From positions 1-38,869 of the forward strand of contig RFFC02000051.1 in NCBI GenBank assembly GCA_005518205.2: a stretch of 38,869 nt of DNA, written 5' to 3'. The notes under the pieces are model-generated. The model was given only the letters and a program-made list of their open reading frames with translations, was not told the DNA's origin and did not search any database. Origin of the DNA: Hormoscilla sp. GUM202 (GTDB lineage Bacteria > Cyanobacteriota > Cyanobacteriia > Cyanobacteriales > Desertifilaceae). Shown here in pieces: positions 25,289-33,221 of the stretch (its first letter is position 1; each line of letters starts with the position of its first letter). A program made the position numbers and the translations under genes.

Positions 25289-25704
25289 GGAGAGTATTTG
25301 ATAACTCACTATATACTGGTGAGAGATAAGCTCGACCCCCATGAGCGATCGCGATCGGAAAGAAAACAATTCCTGATTTGATTAATGAAAACTCAGTACA
25401 AATTCCAAGGTCTAGAGAACAAAAAATCATCGGCGTTGCACATTTTTGGGATGATGGTTGATAAATTTTCCCCTTTTGCTAATGGCTAATGGCGTTCTGG
25501 ACAAATACCGCACCGCCATTAATAGGCATATATGATCGCGCAAGGATCTCCCATCAACAACCCCTATCATCCCCTAATTGTGCAACCCCAAATCATCTTG
25601 TAGTGAGCGACAGTCGCCACAGAAGAAAAAAATGTCGCTTTGACATCGGGGGAGAATAGAGTTAAGATAGTTGATGAAAAGACGAGAAGTCAGGGAGCAG
25701 CTTC
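25289..25704. other. Intergenic region upstream of the DUF3326 gene
   Basis: No gene seen. It contains a CTCAC/GTGAG hairpin (about 25304-25323), a very short frame after ATG 25340 that I do not trust, and a Shine-Dalgarno-like GGGAG just before the GTG at 25705. The promoter of the following operon should lie here, but no box stands out. Confidence 0.5.
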
Positions 25705-27036
25705 GTGTCAGAAGTTTTTACCAAAGATTTTGAAATAGACTGTCCGCCCCAGCAGCGGAGTTGGCGATTCATTGGTCCCAAGATTGGGGAACTGCCCCTA
25801 CCGGGAGTTCCCATCAGACTGATATTAACGTCAGTCTCGGACAACAGGCTCACATTTGAATGTAGCTTTATTCAAACCAAGAAACCGCCAGTATGGCCCT
25901 CATTGCTGGATATGAACGTCCGGCAGGAGGCGGCGACGAAACCCTTTGTGGCAGTCAGCATTATCCCCACAGGGGTGCGGGCGGAAATCGGGGGATTCGC
26001 CGGCGATGGCACCCCCAGTACCAATCTTTTGGCTACAGCATGCGACTACTTAGTGACAAATCCGAATGCAGTCACGGCCTCAGACCTGTATTATGCTCAT
26101 GAGAACGTCCTTTACCTGGAAGGGAACTTAATCTGCCAGTTGCTATTGGGGAATCTGGCGGTGATTCCCGAAAAACGGAAACAGGTGGCGGCAATTATCG
26201 AAAAGCCCAGAGACGAAAGATTCTTGAATAATGTTATCAACGCTCTCAATGGGTTGCGAACCGTGGGAGGGGTGAACATAGATCCGGTCATAGTGACAAG
26301 CGGAAAAATAGAAACAACCTGTACTTATTCCCAATACGGGAATGCGTCAGGGGAATATCAGGGCATAGACGAATTGATGCGGGCCCTGGATGTGGTGGAA
26401 ACAAGCCCAGCAACGGCGGTGGTCCTGATGACAACCCTGATGGTTTCCGATGCGATCCGACAGCGTTATTATAAAGGAGATGCGATTCCCAATCCTTGGG
26501 GAGGGGCAGAAGCAATCCTCACCCACATGCTCACGAATTTTTATCCATTTACAGCAGCCCACGCTCCCTTATTATTGGAGTGGGAACATACGGGATTTGG
26601 CAAGCTGGTAGATCCCCGGGATGGAGCAGAATTGATCTCTAGCTCTTACCTATGTTCGCCGTTGAAGGGGTTGACAAATTCTCCGCGTCCGGTGCCAGTG
26701 TCGGCGACGGTGCCGTCGGGGAGTCAGGGACTGGGAGTGGAGAATATATCGGCAGTGGTGATGCCAGAAACGACGGTGGGGAACATTCCCTTCTTTGCTA
26801 GTTTGGATCAGAACATCCCGATAATACTGGTGAAGAATCCGACCCAGTACAAGATGACGCCAGCACTGTTGAAGATTGACCATGACGGCAGGAAGATTTA
26901 TTATGCAAACAGCTATATGGAAGCTGCCGGGATGCTGCTAGCGTTGCGAAATGGGATAGTGCCAGAAACAACCCAGCGTCCAATGGCCCAACTGGCTCCC
27001 ATTTTTCTAAAGGAAAGCGAGGGGTATGAATACTAA
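25705..27036 (+). CDS. DUF3326-family protein
   Basis: 443 residues. The central part carries what I recognise as the DUF3326 signature: VSIIPTGVRAEIGGFAGDGT, then LATACDYLVTNPNAVTAS and HENVLYLEGNLICQLLLG. A Gly/Ser-rich loop (VPSGSQGLGVENIS) and NIPIILVKNPTQYKM follow. It has no signal peptide or membrane segment. The family is cyanobacterial and of unknown function as far as I know. GTG start with GGGAG upstream. Its last codons overlap the start of the PLP decarboxylase by 11 bp, so the two are translationally coupled and probably act together. Confidence 0.75.
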   Translation: MSEVFTKDFEIDCPPQQRSWRFIGPKIGELPLPGVPIRLILTSVSDNRLTFECSFIQTKKPPVWPSLLDMNVRQEAATKPFVAVSIIPTGVRAEIGGFAGDGTPSTNLLATACDYLVTNPNAVTASDLYYAHENVLYLEGNLICQLLLGNLAVIPEKRKQVAAIIEKPRDERFLNNVINALNGLRTVGGVNIDPVIVTSGKIETTCTYSQYGNASGEYQGIDELMRALDVVETSPATAVVLMTTLMVSDAIRQRYYKGDAIPNPWGGAEAILTHMLTNFYPFTAAHAPLLLEWEHTGFGKLVDPRDGAELISSSYLCSPLKGLTNSPRPVPVSATVPSGSQGLGVENISAVVMPETTVGNIPFFASLDQNIPIILVKNPTQYKMTPALLKIDHDGRKIYYANSYMEAAGMLLALRNGIVPETTQRPMAQLAPIFLKESEGYEY

Positions 27037-28354
27037 ATCCCCTGCCTATGAGATAATCAAATCGCGCGCCGATGGGATGAAGGTGCGCCTGTGTACGCCG
27101 GCGCATCAGGGACGATCGGGGAAAACTCAATACTTTGAGGACCAAATATATGGGTTAGATTTTACTTGGCTCAACCGCAGCAGAACGGAGGGTGTGGAGA
27201 AAAATTTATCGCAGTTGTACAATACTAAACAGACCTTCTTTCTGACTGGAGGAGCGACCCAAGGAATGTTGGTGGTCTGCGCCCTGTTGGCCAGGAAGCA
27301 TCGTCGAGTGGCCCTGGGGTTGAACAGCCATGCAGCGGTAATTCACGGACTGGTGCTGTCGGGTTTGGAGCCGTTTTTCATCCCGTCCCAGGAAGTAATG
27401 CCAACGGCGGCAGAAGCGATCGCGGCATTGGAGGGGGAAGGAAAAGATGTTACGTCTGTAATCTTGACAGCTCCCAGTTATGATGGAAAAGTCACAGATA
27501 TAGGCAAAATAGTTGATTACTGCCGCGAAAGAAAGATAGAATTGGTGGTGGACGAGGCCCATGGCACTCACTTTCCCTTTCTATCGCCAAAGTTGGACTC
27601 GGGGCTGTCGGAAGGAGCTGATGTGGTGGTTCACAGTCTGCACAAATATGCGGGTAGTTTAGTCCAAACTGCGTTACTCCATCTGCCGGCAGAGTCCCAG
27701 GTGAAAAAAGCAGAAGTGCAGACAGCTTTGTCGCTGTTTGAAACCACAACTCGCAGTAATCTGTTAATATTGAGTATCGAAGACTCGATATCTACGGCCT
27801 TTGGCCAGGAGGGGAGAGCGGAGTTTGTCAAAGCGGCCAGAAATTGCGATCGACTGCGAGAGCAGATTCGGGATTTCGGGGAGGTGTTAAGTTATAATGA
27901 GGGAGTGCGAGATCCGCTGAAGCTGTTTCTCCAGAGCGATCGGGCTTCGGGAGCAGAAATAGAAGAACTGCTGTACTCAAGGGGGATAGATGACGAATAT
28001 GCGGATGAAAATGGCGTGTTACTAATTTTTTCCTTCCAACATACAGAGGCGGATTTTGAGTATGTAGGTAGGGCGCTGAAAGAGATACAGGAAATAATCT
28101 CGCCAAAACCAAAGCGTCGGGAGGTGGAAGCAGGCTATTATAGTCGGGAACCGGTGATGAGAAAGTTGCCAAGAGAGTCGTTTTTTACCTCTAAGGAGAG
28201 ATGGCCGCTCGGGGAAGCTTTAGGTAAAATAAGTTGTAGGTGCTTGACGAAAGTGCCGCCAGGAAGTCCGATATTGATACCCGGGGAGGAAATAACAGAC
28301 TGGCACCTGCAAAGGGTAGAGTCAGATACCGTAGTAGAGGCGATAAAAGGCTGA
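27026..28354 (+). CDS. PLP-dependent Orn/Lys/Arg decarboxylase-like protein
   Basis: 442 residues with the fold-type I PLP core of the Orn/Lys/Arg decarboxylase family: LCTPAHQG at the N-terminus, FFLTGGATQGM (phosphate loop), VVDEAHGTH (Asp 176 and His 179 around the cofactor), and HSLHKYAGS, where Lys 207 should bind PLP. It lacks the N-terminal wing domain of large inducible decarboxylases, like the short Bacillus-type enzymes. It probably decarboxylates a basic amino acid, though some relatives have other roles. It overlaps the DUF3326 gene upstream and leaves one base before the methyltransferase downstream. Confidence 0.85.
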   Translation: MNTKSPAYEIIKSRADGMKVRLCTPAHQGRSGKTQYFEDQIYGLDFTWLNRSRTEGVEKNLSQLYNTKQTFFLTGGATQGMLVVCALLARKHRRVALGLNSHAAVIHGLVLSGLEPFFIPSQEVMPTAAEAIAALEGEGKDVTSVILTAPSYDGKVTDIGKIVDYCRERKIELVVDEAHGTHFPFLSPKLDSGLSEGADVVVHSLHKYAGSLVQTALLHLPAESQVKKAEVQTALSLFETTTRSNLLILSIEDSISTAFGQEGRAEFVKAARNCDRLREQIRDFGEVLSYNEGVRDPLKLFLQSDRASGAEIEELLYSRGIDDEYADENGVLLIFSFQHTEADFEYVGRALKEIQEIISPKPKRREVEAGYYSREPVMRKLPRESFFTSKERWPLGEALGKISCRCLTKVPPGSPILIPGEEITDWHLQRVESDTVVEAIKG

Positions 28355-28355
28355 A

Positions 28356-28979
28356 ATGACAAAAGTGCAAGTCCCAGAGGAGGAGAAGAAAAGAGAGTGG
28401 CTATCATGGATATGCGATAGCCAAACCCCAGAAGAGTTGAGAGACAAATACGATACCTGGGCAAATAGCTACGATCGCGATGTCGAAAAAGATTGGCGTT
28501 TTATGCCGAGAAATGCTGCTTTAGCTTTGCAGAAAGTCCTGCCAACAAAGGATGCTAAAATCCTAGATGCGGGGGCGGGTACTGGATTATTGGGTGAAGC
28601 CTTGGCCGAGTTGGGATATACTAAGGTGATAGCTGCCGACCTTTCCCAAGAGATGTTGGCGGTTGCTAAGAAGAAGCAGGTTTACAAGGAGTTGTACCAG
28701 TGCAATTTGGAAGACTCCCAAGCTTTTGCCAAAGAGACTTTTGATGCTATACTGGCGACAGGGGTTTTTGCCTTGGCCCATGCTGGTGTTGCTGTATTGC
28801 ACAACCTGTTCGGTTATTTGAAGCCAGATGGGGTTTTGCTAATGACCATACGGGGAGATTACCGCAACCAGATGCAGGAGGCGTTGGATAAATTGCCTTG
28901 GAGTTTGGTGAGTCAAGATGAGTTTGGGATTTATGAGACAGATACGATGTATGTTTTGGTGTTTAGGAAAGGGCGATAG
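28356..28979 (+). CDS. Class I SAM-dependent methyltransferase
   Basis: 207 residues with SAM motif I ILDAGAGTGLLGEAL (residues 69-83), VIAADLSQEMLAVA (motif II) and FDAILATGVF, GYLKPDGVLLMT. The N-terminal DKYDTWANSYDRDVEKDWRF is typical of WBSCR27/UbiE-like small-molecule methyltransferases. The ATG lies one base after the decarboxylase stop, so it is the third gene of a tight operon; the product of the decarboxylase, an amine, is a plausible substrate. The exact acceptor is unknown. Confidence 0.85.
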   Translation: MTKVQVPEEEKKREWLSWICDSQTPEELRDKYDTWANSYDRDVEKDWRFMPRNAALALQKVLPTKDAKILDAGAGTGLLGEALAELGYTKVIAADLSQEMLAVAKKKQVYKELYQCNLEDSQAFAKETFDAILATGVFALAHAGVAVLHNLFGYLKPDGVLLMTIRGDYRNQMQEALDKLPWSLVSQDEFGIYETDTMYVLVFRKGR

Positions 28980-28995
28980 TTATGACTAACTAAAC

Positions 28996-29093
28996 GGGAG
29001 CAAGTCAGTGTTGTAAAAAAAACCAAAATACTCCATTGAGAACCCAATTACCCATTGGTTATTTTAAAAGGTTGATGTATCGGGCTTGCTCCC
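28996..29093. repeat. 98-bp nested inverted repeat
   Basis: GGGAGCAAG (28996-29004) pairs with CTTGCTCCC (29085-29093), with further complementary AACC/GGTT and CCAAT/ATTGG tracts inside. It could be the operon terminator, a small MITE or a regulatory RNA ahead of the next gene group. Confidence 0.5.
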
Positions 29094-29174
29094 AACTAAA
29101 CTTTTGCAAGATAGGCTTTAACTGTAATTAAATTTTTCCTAAAAAGAGCTGTAATAAGATGAGGTAAGAAAAAA

Positions 29175-29258
29175 ATGTATGAACTAACGGATGTTCAAAT
29201 TAATGCTTTCCACCAGAAAGGTTGGATTGGACCGCTTGATACCTTCTCAAGTAAATAA
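29175..29258 (+). pseudogene. 27-residue N-terminal stub of a PhyH-like dioxygenase
   Basis: ATG 29175 has GAGG upstream and encodes MYELTDVQINAFHQKGWIGP, then LDTFSSK and a stop. This is the usual opening of phytanoyl-CoA dioxygenase-like proteins (T-x-x-Q-x-x-x-F-x-x-x-G-(F/W)-I-G-P). The rest of the gene is missing. It shows the oxygenase cluster once had another member. Confidence 0.55.
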
Positions 29259-29302
29259 AGTGGCTAAAAGGAATAAAGAGGGCGAACTATTAATTATTTA
29301 AA

Positions 29303-30034
29303 ATGATGATAAAATCAAACTTATTCGCTCAAGAAAGTCAAGAGAATAAAAGGTTTGTCAAAATCTCCCAACGAGAAGATAGATGCGATCTTCCTAAGTC
29401 GGTTTGGAGACCTTTGACAGAAAATGCCTATTTCCAAACATGGAAAGGAGTGACGATCGACAAGGATCCTACTCAAATTGCAGCTTACCCAATGCTTCTG
29501 TATGAGTTGCGACCGAAAACTATTATCGAACTGGGTGCCTTAAAAGGTGGGAGTGCAATTTGGTTGGCAGATAATTTAGAAATATTTGGTATAGAGGGCA
29601 AGGTTTATTCTGTGGATGTCGATCTCGATCGGCTTGATGAAACAGCCAAAGCAGATTCTAGAATTCATTTTTTAGAAGGTGATTGTAATAAAATAAATAT
29701 CGCGCTCAAACCTGAATTACTTTCCGATCTTCCTCATCCCTGGTTAATTATAGAAGATGCTCATGTAAATATGGTAGGAGTTGTTGAATATTTTCACGAA
29801 AACGGTTTGCAGAGTGGAGACTATTTGATTGTCGAAGATACTAACAAGTTTATGTGGGAAGTTTGGTTAGATTGGGATGACCAAGCATATATCGAGTTAG
29901 GATTGCAGAAAGTTGATGACTTTAGAAAATGGTTAATGAAGCATGAAAATGATTACGAAATTGATACTTTTTATCAGGATATGTATGGTTATAACGCATC
30001 GAAAAACTGGAATTCTATATTAAAAAGAGTCTAA
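29303..30034 (+). CDS. CmcI-family SAM-dependent methyltransferase-like protein
   Basis: 243 residues. The SAM-site sequence IIELGALKGGSAIWLAD (near residue 75), KVYSVDVDLDRLDE and IHFLEGD, then WLIIEDAHVNM and YLIVEDTNKFMWEV, match the CmcI/rhamnosyl O-methyltransferase family, where acidic residues bind a divalent metal next to SAM. Relatives act in antibiotic and toxin tailoring. ATG 29303 or 29306. Twenty-nine bases separate it from the following dioxygenase gene, consistent with one operon. AT content is higher than in the upstream housekeeping genes. Confidence 0.8.
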   Translation: MMIKSNLFAQESQENKRFVKISQREDRCDLPKSVWRPLTENAYFQTWKGVTIDKDPTQIAAYPMLLYELRPKTIIELGALKGGSAIWLADNLEIFGIEGKVYSVDVDLDRLDETAKADSRIHFLEGDCNKINIALKPELLSDLPHPWLIIEDAHVNMVGVVEYFHENGLQSGDYLIVEDTNKFMWEVWLDWDDQAYIELGLQKVDDFRKWLMKHENDYEIDTFYQDMYGYNASKNWNSILKRV

Positions 30035-30063
30035 AAGAAAAATTTATCGTCGCTCAAAAAACT

Positions 30064-31194
30064 ATGACAACTTATCAAAAAGTCAATCGCGATCGCGAGA
30101 TTCGCTCAAGGCAAAACGAACGCTTTATAAATGTTGCTGGCAAACGCTTCCATTATACTTGGTTGCGCGACAATTGTCTCAATTCCAAATATCGAGATCC
30201 CGAATCTTGGGAAAAACTGGACGATATTAGCGATCGCCCATCGTGTCCCGAACCTTTGTCAGTGGAGGAACGAGACGGCGAGTTAATTATTGATTGGAAC
30301 GAAACCCCGTCTCATCGCAGTATTTTTCCGATATCGTGGTTGCTCAAGCATAATTGCGATCCGAGTCCCGCCCCCCTAAACGAACCAGTTGTCCTGTGGG
30401 ATAAAGCCTGGTTAGAAGCTAACCCCGTGGAGAAATACGATACTCGCTCCTCTACTCCCGAGTCATGGATGAGTCAGTTGTTTAAATTGGGGTTCGTTAT
30501 CTTAAGCAACATTGCACCGGAGGATTTAGATGAGTTCGTTACCTCATTTGGTCCAGTCCGCAACACCGAATATGGTGGAATTATGACCCAAACCGTAGCG
30601 AAGGACTTGGCTGCATCAACTCACGGTTTGCCGCCTCACACCGATCTAACTTTCTGGTACGGGCATCGCGTGGCAGAGTTTATCTATTGCGTAAAGCACG
30701 AAGCTGCGGGGGGACAAACCTTAATTGCCGACAGTTTTCGCGTGACAAAAGATTTTCAAGAGCAGCAGCCCGACTACTTTAAAATCTTGTCAGAAACTCC
30801 AGTGCAGTTTTGGCGAGTTCAGCACGAGCATCAATACTTTTTCCGTCCGGTGAGACCGATTTTAGAATTAGGCGATCGGGGTGAAGTTGCGGCAGTTCGC
30901 TTCAGCTATAAAAATTGTACGCCAATTTTACCCTTTGACAAAATAGAGGGTTTTTATGAAGCTTACAGGGCTTTTTCTAGCTACCTGAATAATCCTGACT
31001 ACCAATATCGTTTTCGCTTTGAATCTGGGGACTGTCTTTTAGTGCAAAACTTTAGGGTACTGCACGGACGAACTGCTTTTGATCCTGCGTCAGGGCCCAG
31101 AGAAATGAAGGTAGCCTACATAGAGTGGGATTACTTCCAGGCACGGTACTTTTATCAACGGGAATTTAATGGGAAGTTTATCCATCAGAGTTAG
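30064..31194 (+). CDS. TauD/gamma-butyrobetaine hydroxylase-like Fe(II)/2OG dioxygenase
   Basis: 376 residues. The N-terminal domain (NVAGKRFHYTWLRDNCLNSK, SWLLKHNC) is the GBBH-like N domain. The catalytic domain has HTDLTFW, with His 192 and Asp 194 of the facial triad, and NFRVLHGRTAF, with the second His and a 2OG-binding Arg nearby. The iron site is therefore complete. Such enzymes hydroxylate or desaturate small substrates, often betaine-like or amino acid-derived. It sits between a CmcI-like methyltransferase and a PhyH-family enzyme, pointing to a tailoring role. Confidence 0.88.
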   Translation: MTTYQKVNRDREIRSRQNERFINVAGKRFHYTWLRDNCLNSKYRDPESWEKLDDISDRPSCPEPLSVEERDGELIIDWNETPSHRSIFPISWLLKHNCDPSPAPLNEPVVLWDKAWLEANPVEKYDTRSSTPESWMSQLFKLGFVILSNIAPEDLDEFVTSFGPVRNTEYGGIMTQTVAKDLAASTHGLPPHTDLTFWYGHRVAEFIYCVKHEAAGGQTLIADSFRVTKDFQEQQPDYFKILSETPVQFWRVQHEHQYFFRPVRPILELGDRGEVAAVRFSYKNCTPILPFDKIEGFYEAYRAFSSYLNNPDYQYRFRFESGDCLLVQNFRVLHGRTAFDPASGPREMKVAYIEWDYFQARYFYQREFNGKFIHQS

Positions 31195-31267
31195 AGTCAA
31201 CAAAGTTGGTTAGGAATATTTCTTAGCAAATATACAGACAATCGCTAATTATGTGAGGCAAAATCAA

Positions 31268-32167
31268 ATGATGACCGATTCAACGAATACCTTATCAAAA
31301 TTAAATTCAGAGGTACGCACAAGCAGACCTCTATCCTCAGAGCAAGTTGCTAAATACCATGAAGATGGATTTATCATTGTCCCTGGTTTCTTTGACTTAG
31401 AAGAAATTGAACCGGTGCAAAAGGCTTGTGAAGAAGACCCCACGATAAAAGGGGCAGAAACAAATTTTGCTGACAGTAAGGGTCATAGCAATCAGCTAGC
31501 TTATTGGACAGAGCTAGGCAATTCTTGGCTTGGTGTTATTCCTCGATTAGCAAGAATGATAGATGCTGTCGAGCTTTTATTGGGAGGTAAAGAATGCTAT
31601 CATTGGCACTCAAAAGTGGTCAATAAAAAGCCCAATTCCCCAGGTTTTATTGAATGGCATCAAGGTTATGGGTCTTGGTATTACGATACCTGCCTTTTTC
31701 CTGACTTTGTAAGTGCTTTTATTGCTGTTGACGAAAATACAAGAGAAAATGGCTGCGTCAAGATCGTTAAAAAATCACACTTACTAGGCCGTATCGATCA
31801 TGTTTTGCTTGGTGAAGCCTTTAATGCCGATCCCGTGCGCATGGAAAAAATATTAGAAAAACTCGAAATTTTTCATGCTGAGATGAAACCGGGCGATACT
31901 ATACTGATGCACGCCAACACCATACACTGTTCAGGTGCAAATCTCACCAATCGGTCCAGAACTAATATCGTCTGTCATTACAATTCAGCATCCAATGAAC
32001 CTGTAGATTTAAAAAATCAGGAACATCATCAATATAAGCCTCTGAAAAAACTCCCTGACTCTTGGGTCTTAGATGGCAAATATAACTCGGTATTTGATAC
32101 TCAAGAGTTCGTCCAACCAGGAGAATCTTATGGCAGTCTAATATCCCGGGAAGGAATGAACAAATAA
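31268..32167 (+). CDS. PhyH-family Fe(II)/2OG enzyme with HxG in place of HxD
   Basis: 299 residues from ATG 31268, chosen because GAGG lies nine bases upstream; a GTG at 31253 is the alternative. Family features are VAKYHEDGFIIVPGFFDLEE at the N-terminus, FIEWHQGYGSWYYD, ENGCVKIVKKSHLLGRI, MHANTIHCSGANLTNRSRTN. The distal His (220) and the 2OG-binding Arg (231) are present. The first metal motif reads His131-Gln-Gly133, whereas PhyH hydroxylases have His-x-Asp. Loss of that carboxylate is the mark of Fe/2OG halogenases (HxA or HxG), where chloride takes its place. It may instead be an inactivating change, or Asp140 nearby might substitute. The substrate is unknown. Confidence 0.8.
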   Translation: MMTDSTNTLSKLNSEVRTSRPLSSEQVAKYHEDGFIIVPGFFDLEEIEPVQKACEEDPTIKGAETNFADSKGHSNQLAYWTELGNSWLGVIPRLARMIDAVELLLGGKECYHWHSKVVNKKPNSPGFIEWHQGYGSWYYDTCLFPDFVSAFIAVDENTRENGCVKIVKKSHLLGRIDHVLLGEAFNADPVRMEKILEKLEIFHAEMKPGDTILMHANTIHCSGANLTNRSRTNIVCHYNSASNEPVDLKNQEHHQYKPLKKLPDSWVLDGKYNSVFDTQEFVQPGESYGSLISREGMNK

Positions 32168-32185
32168 TCAATTATGAAGGATAAA

Positions 32186-32452
32186 ATGACAATCAATGTT
32201 GACAAAGTTCTTATTGACGACTGGTATGTCGTAGCCAGAATACAAGATTGTCCACCTAACAGCATCAAGCAAGTTCGCTTGTTCGGAGAAGATCCATCAA
32301 AGGAGTCACAACGTCCAGTATGTCTACCCCTATTATCTCAGAATAATACTGATACGCAATGGTCTCCAGAAGTTCATGCCTCGTGCGATCGCGCTTCTAT
32401 AGCTTACCGTCGATGGCTTAAGAAGTTAGGTATTACTTATGGGGTTTGTTGA
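32186..32452 (+). pseudogene. Rieske oxygenase with the middle deleted (SxtT/SxtH-like ends)
   Basis: 88 residues from ATG 32186, with AAGGA just upstream. The first 35 (MTINVDKVLIDDWYVVARIQ and DCPPNSIKQVRLFGED) look like the start of a Rieske-type oxygenase, before the [2Fe-2S] ligands. The last about 45 (VCLPLLSQNNTDTQWSPEVH, then CDRASIAYRRWLKKLGITYG) look like the end of the same kind of protein; from memory both ends resemble SxtT/SxtH of the saxitoxin cluster. The Rieske Cys/His pairs and the iron-binding catalytic domain, some 240 residues, are absent. The frame is kept across the joint near residue 38. A catalytic role is ruled out. Confidence 0.6.
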
Positions 32453-32527
32453 GACTATCCAACTTTAGAGCTATTACAAGCTTAACTAGAATATGCTCAG
32501 ATGTAATCTTACTGTCACTAAAAAATC

Positions 32528-32854
32528 ATGAAAGACCTCTGTGTAGATTTTGAAAACATCAAAAATGAGTGGGAAAGTAAAGGTTTTAAATGCGAAACTT
32601 ATAGCACTCCTGCTGGAGATTATTGGTCGAGTGAAGGTCACGAAACCGATGAAATTTTCATTCTTTTAGAGGGAGAATTAGAAGTATCATTTCAAGGAAA
32701 AACTTATTTCCCTGCCATTGGTGAAGAATTTCGAGTTCCTGCCAATGTTCCTCATACGTTTAAAAACCCAGGAAAAACAGCCAATCACTTAATTTGGCTC
32801 TATGCTTACCAATGGGAAGACCATGTTAGCGGTACTAAAATCGAAGCTAGTTAG
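32528..32854 (+). CDS. Small cupin-domain protein
   Basis: 108 residues with one cupin barrel: GHETDEIFILLEGELEVSFQ (motif 1, with His and Glu ligands) and VPANVPHTFKNPGK (motif 2, with His). It is soluble and single-domain, likely metal-binding; small cupins act as isomerases, dioxygenases or sensors, and none can be singled out. It is the last gene of the oxygenase group. A T-rich run (TTTTTTGTCTTTTTTTT) at about 32927-32943 follows a GC-rich hairpin and may end transcription. Confidence 0.8.
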   Translation: MKDLCVDFENIKNEWESKGFKCETYSTPAGDYWSSEGHETDEIFILLEGELEVSFQGKTYFPAIGEEFRVPANVPHTFKNPGKTANHLIWLYAYQWEDHVSGTKIEAS

Positions 32855-32949
32855 TAGTTTCGGGGACAGCGATTCATCAGCGATCGCTGTTTGCACCGCC
32901 CCCGGAATCCCACGGTTAGATTAACATTTTTTGTCTTTTTTTTCAACTT

Positions 32950-33109
32950 TTATTCCTCAAGAGTTTGACTATCTGTAGCTAAGTATACGCCGAGCAAAAC
33001 GATCGGAAAAGCCAATAAATTGTAGAGGTCCAATTGTTCTGAAAAAATTGCCCAGGCAAGAATAGCAGTTAAAATAGGATCGAGTAATAGAGCGACACCC
33101 ACGGGGCCC
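32950..33109 (-). pseudogene. EamA/DMT transporter, C-terminal fragment
   Basis: About 52 residues: VGVALLLDPILTAILAWAIF, SEQLDLYNLLAFPIVLLGVY, LATDSQTLEE. These are the last two transmembrane helices of a drug/metabolite transporter with the family's DPI(L)TA...E motif. The upstream part is replaced at about 33110 by a dispersed repeat. It may once have exported the product of the neighbouring biosynthetic genes, though that is only a guess. Confidence 0.65.
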
Positions 33110-33143
33110 ATCTCACTTTTATAATCTAGCCCCTGCACGCGGA

Positions 33144-33221
33144 GGGCCCCCTCCGCTCATCCTTCATATACCCCCACCCTAAAGGGTGAGGGCTTTAGGG
33201 TGAGGGCTCCTTTACACAACC
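33144..33221. repeat. Direct repeat flanking the LRR/RTX array, copy 1
   Basis: CCCCCTCCGCTCATCCTTCA, then CCCTAAAGGGTGAGGGCTTT and CTCCTTTACACAACCC. A near-identical copy ends the window (38791-38869). It contains CCCTAAAGGG palindromes and lies just after the stop codon of the LRR/RTX gene. Confidence 0.85.

Noticed and set aside
31253-31267. GTG 31253 as the start of the PhyH-like gene
   Set aside because: The GAGG at 31255-31258 overlaps this codon and is well placed for ATG 31268, where the protein starts sensibly.
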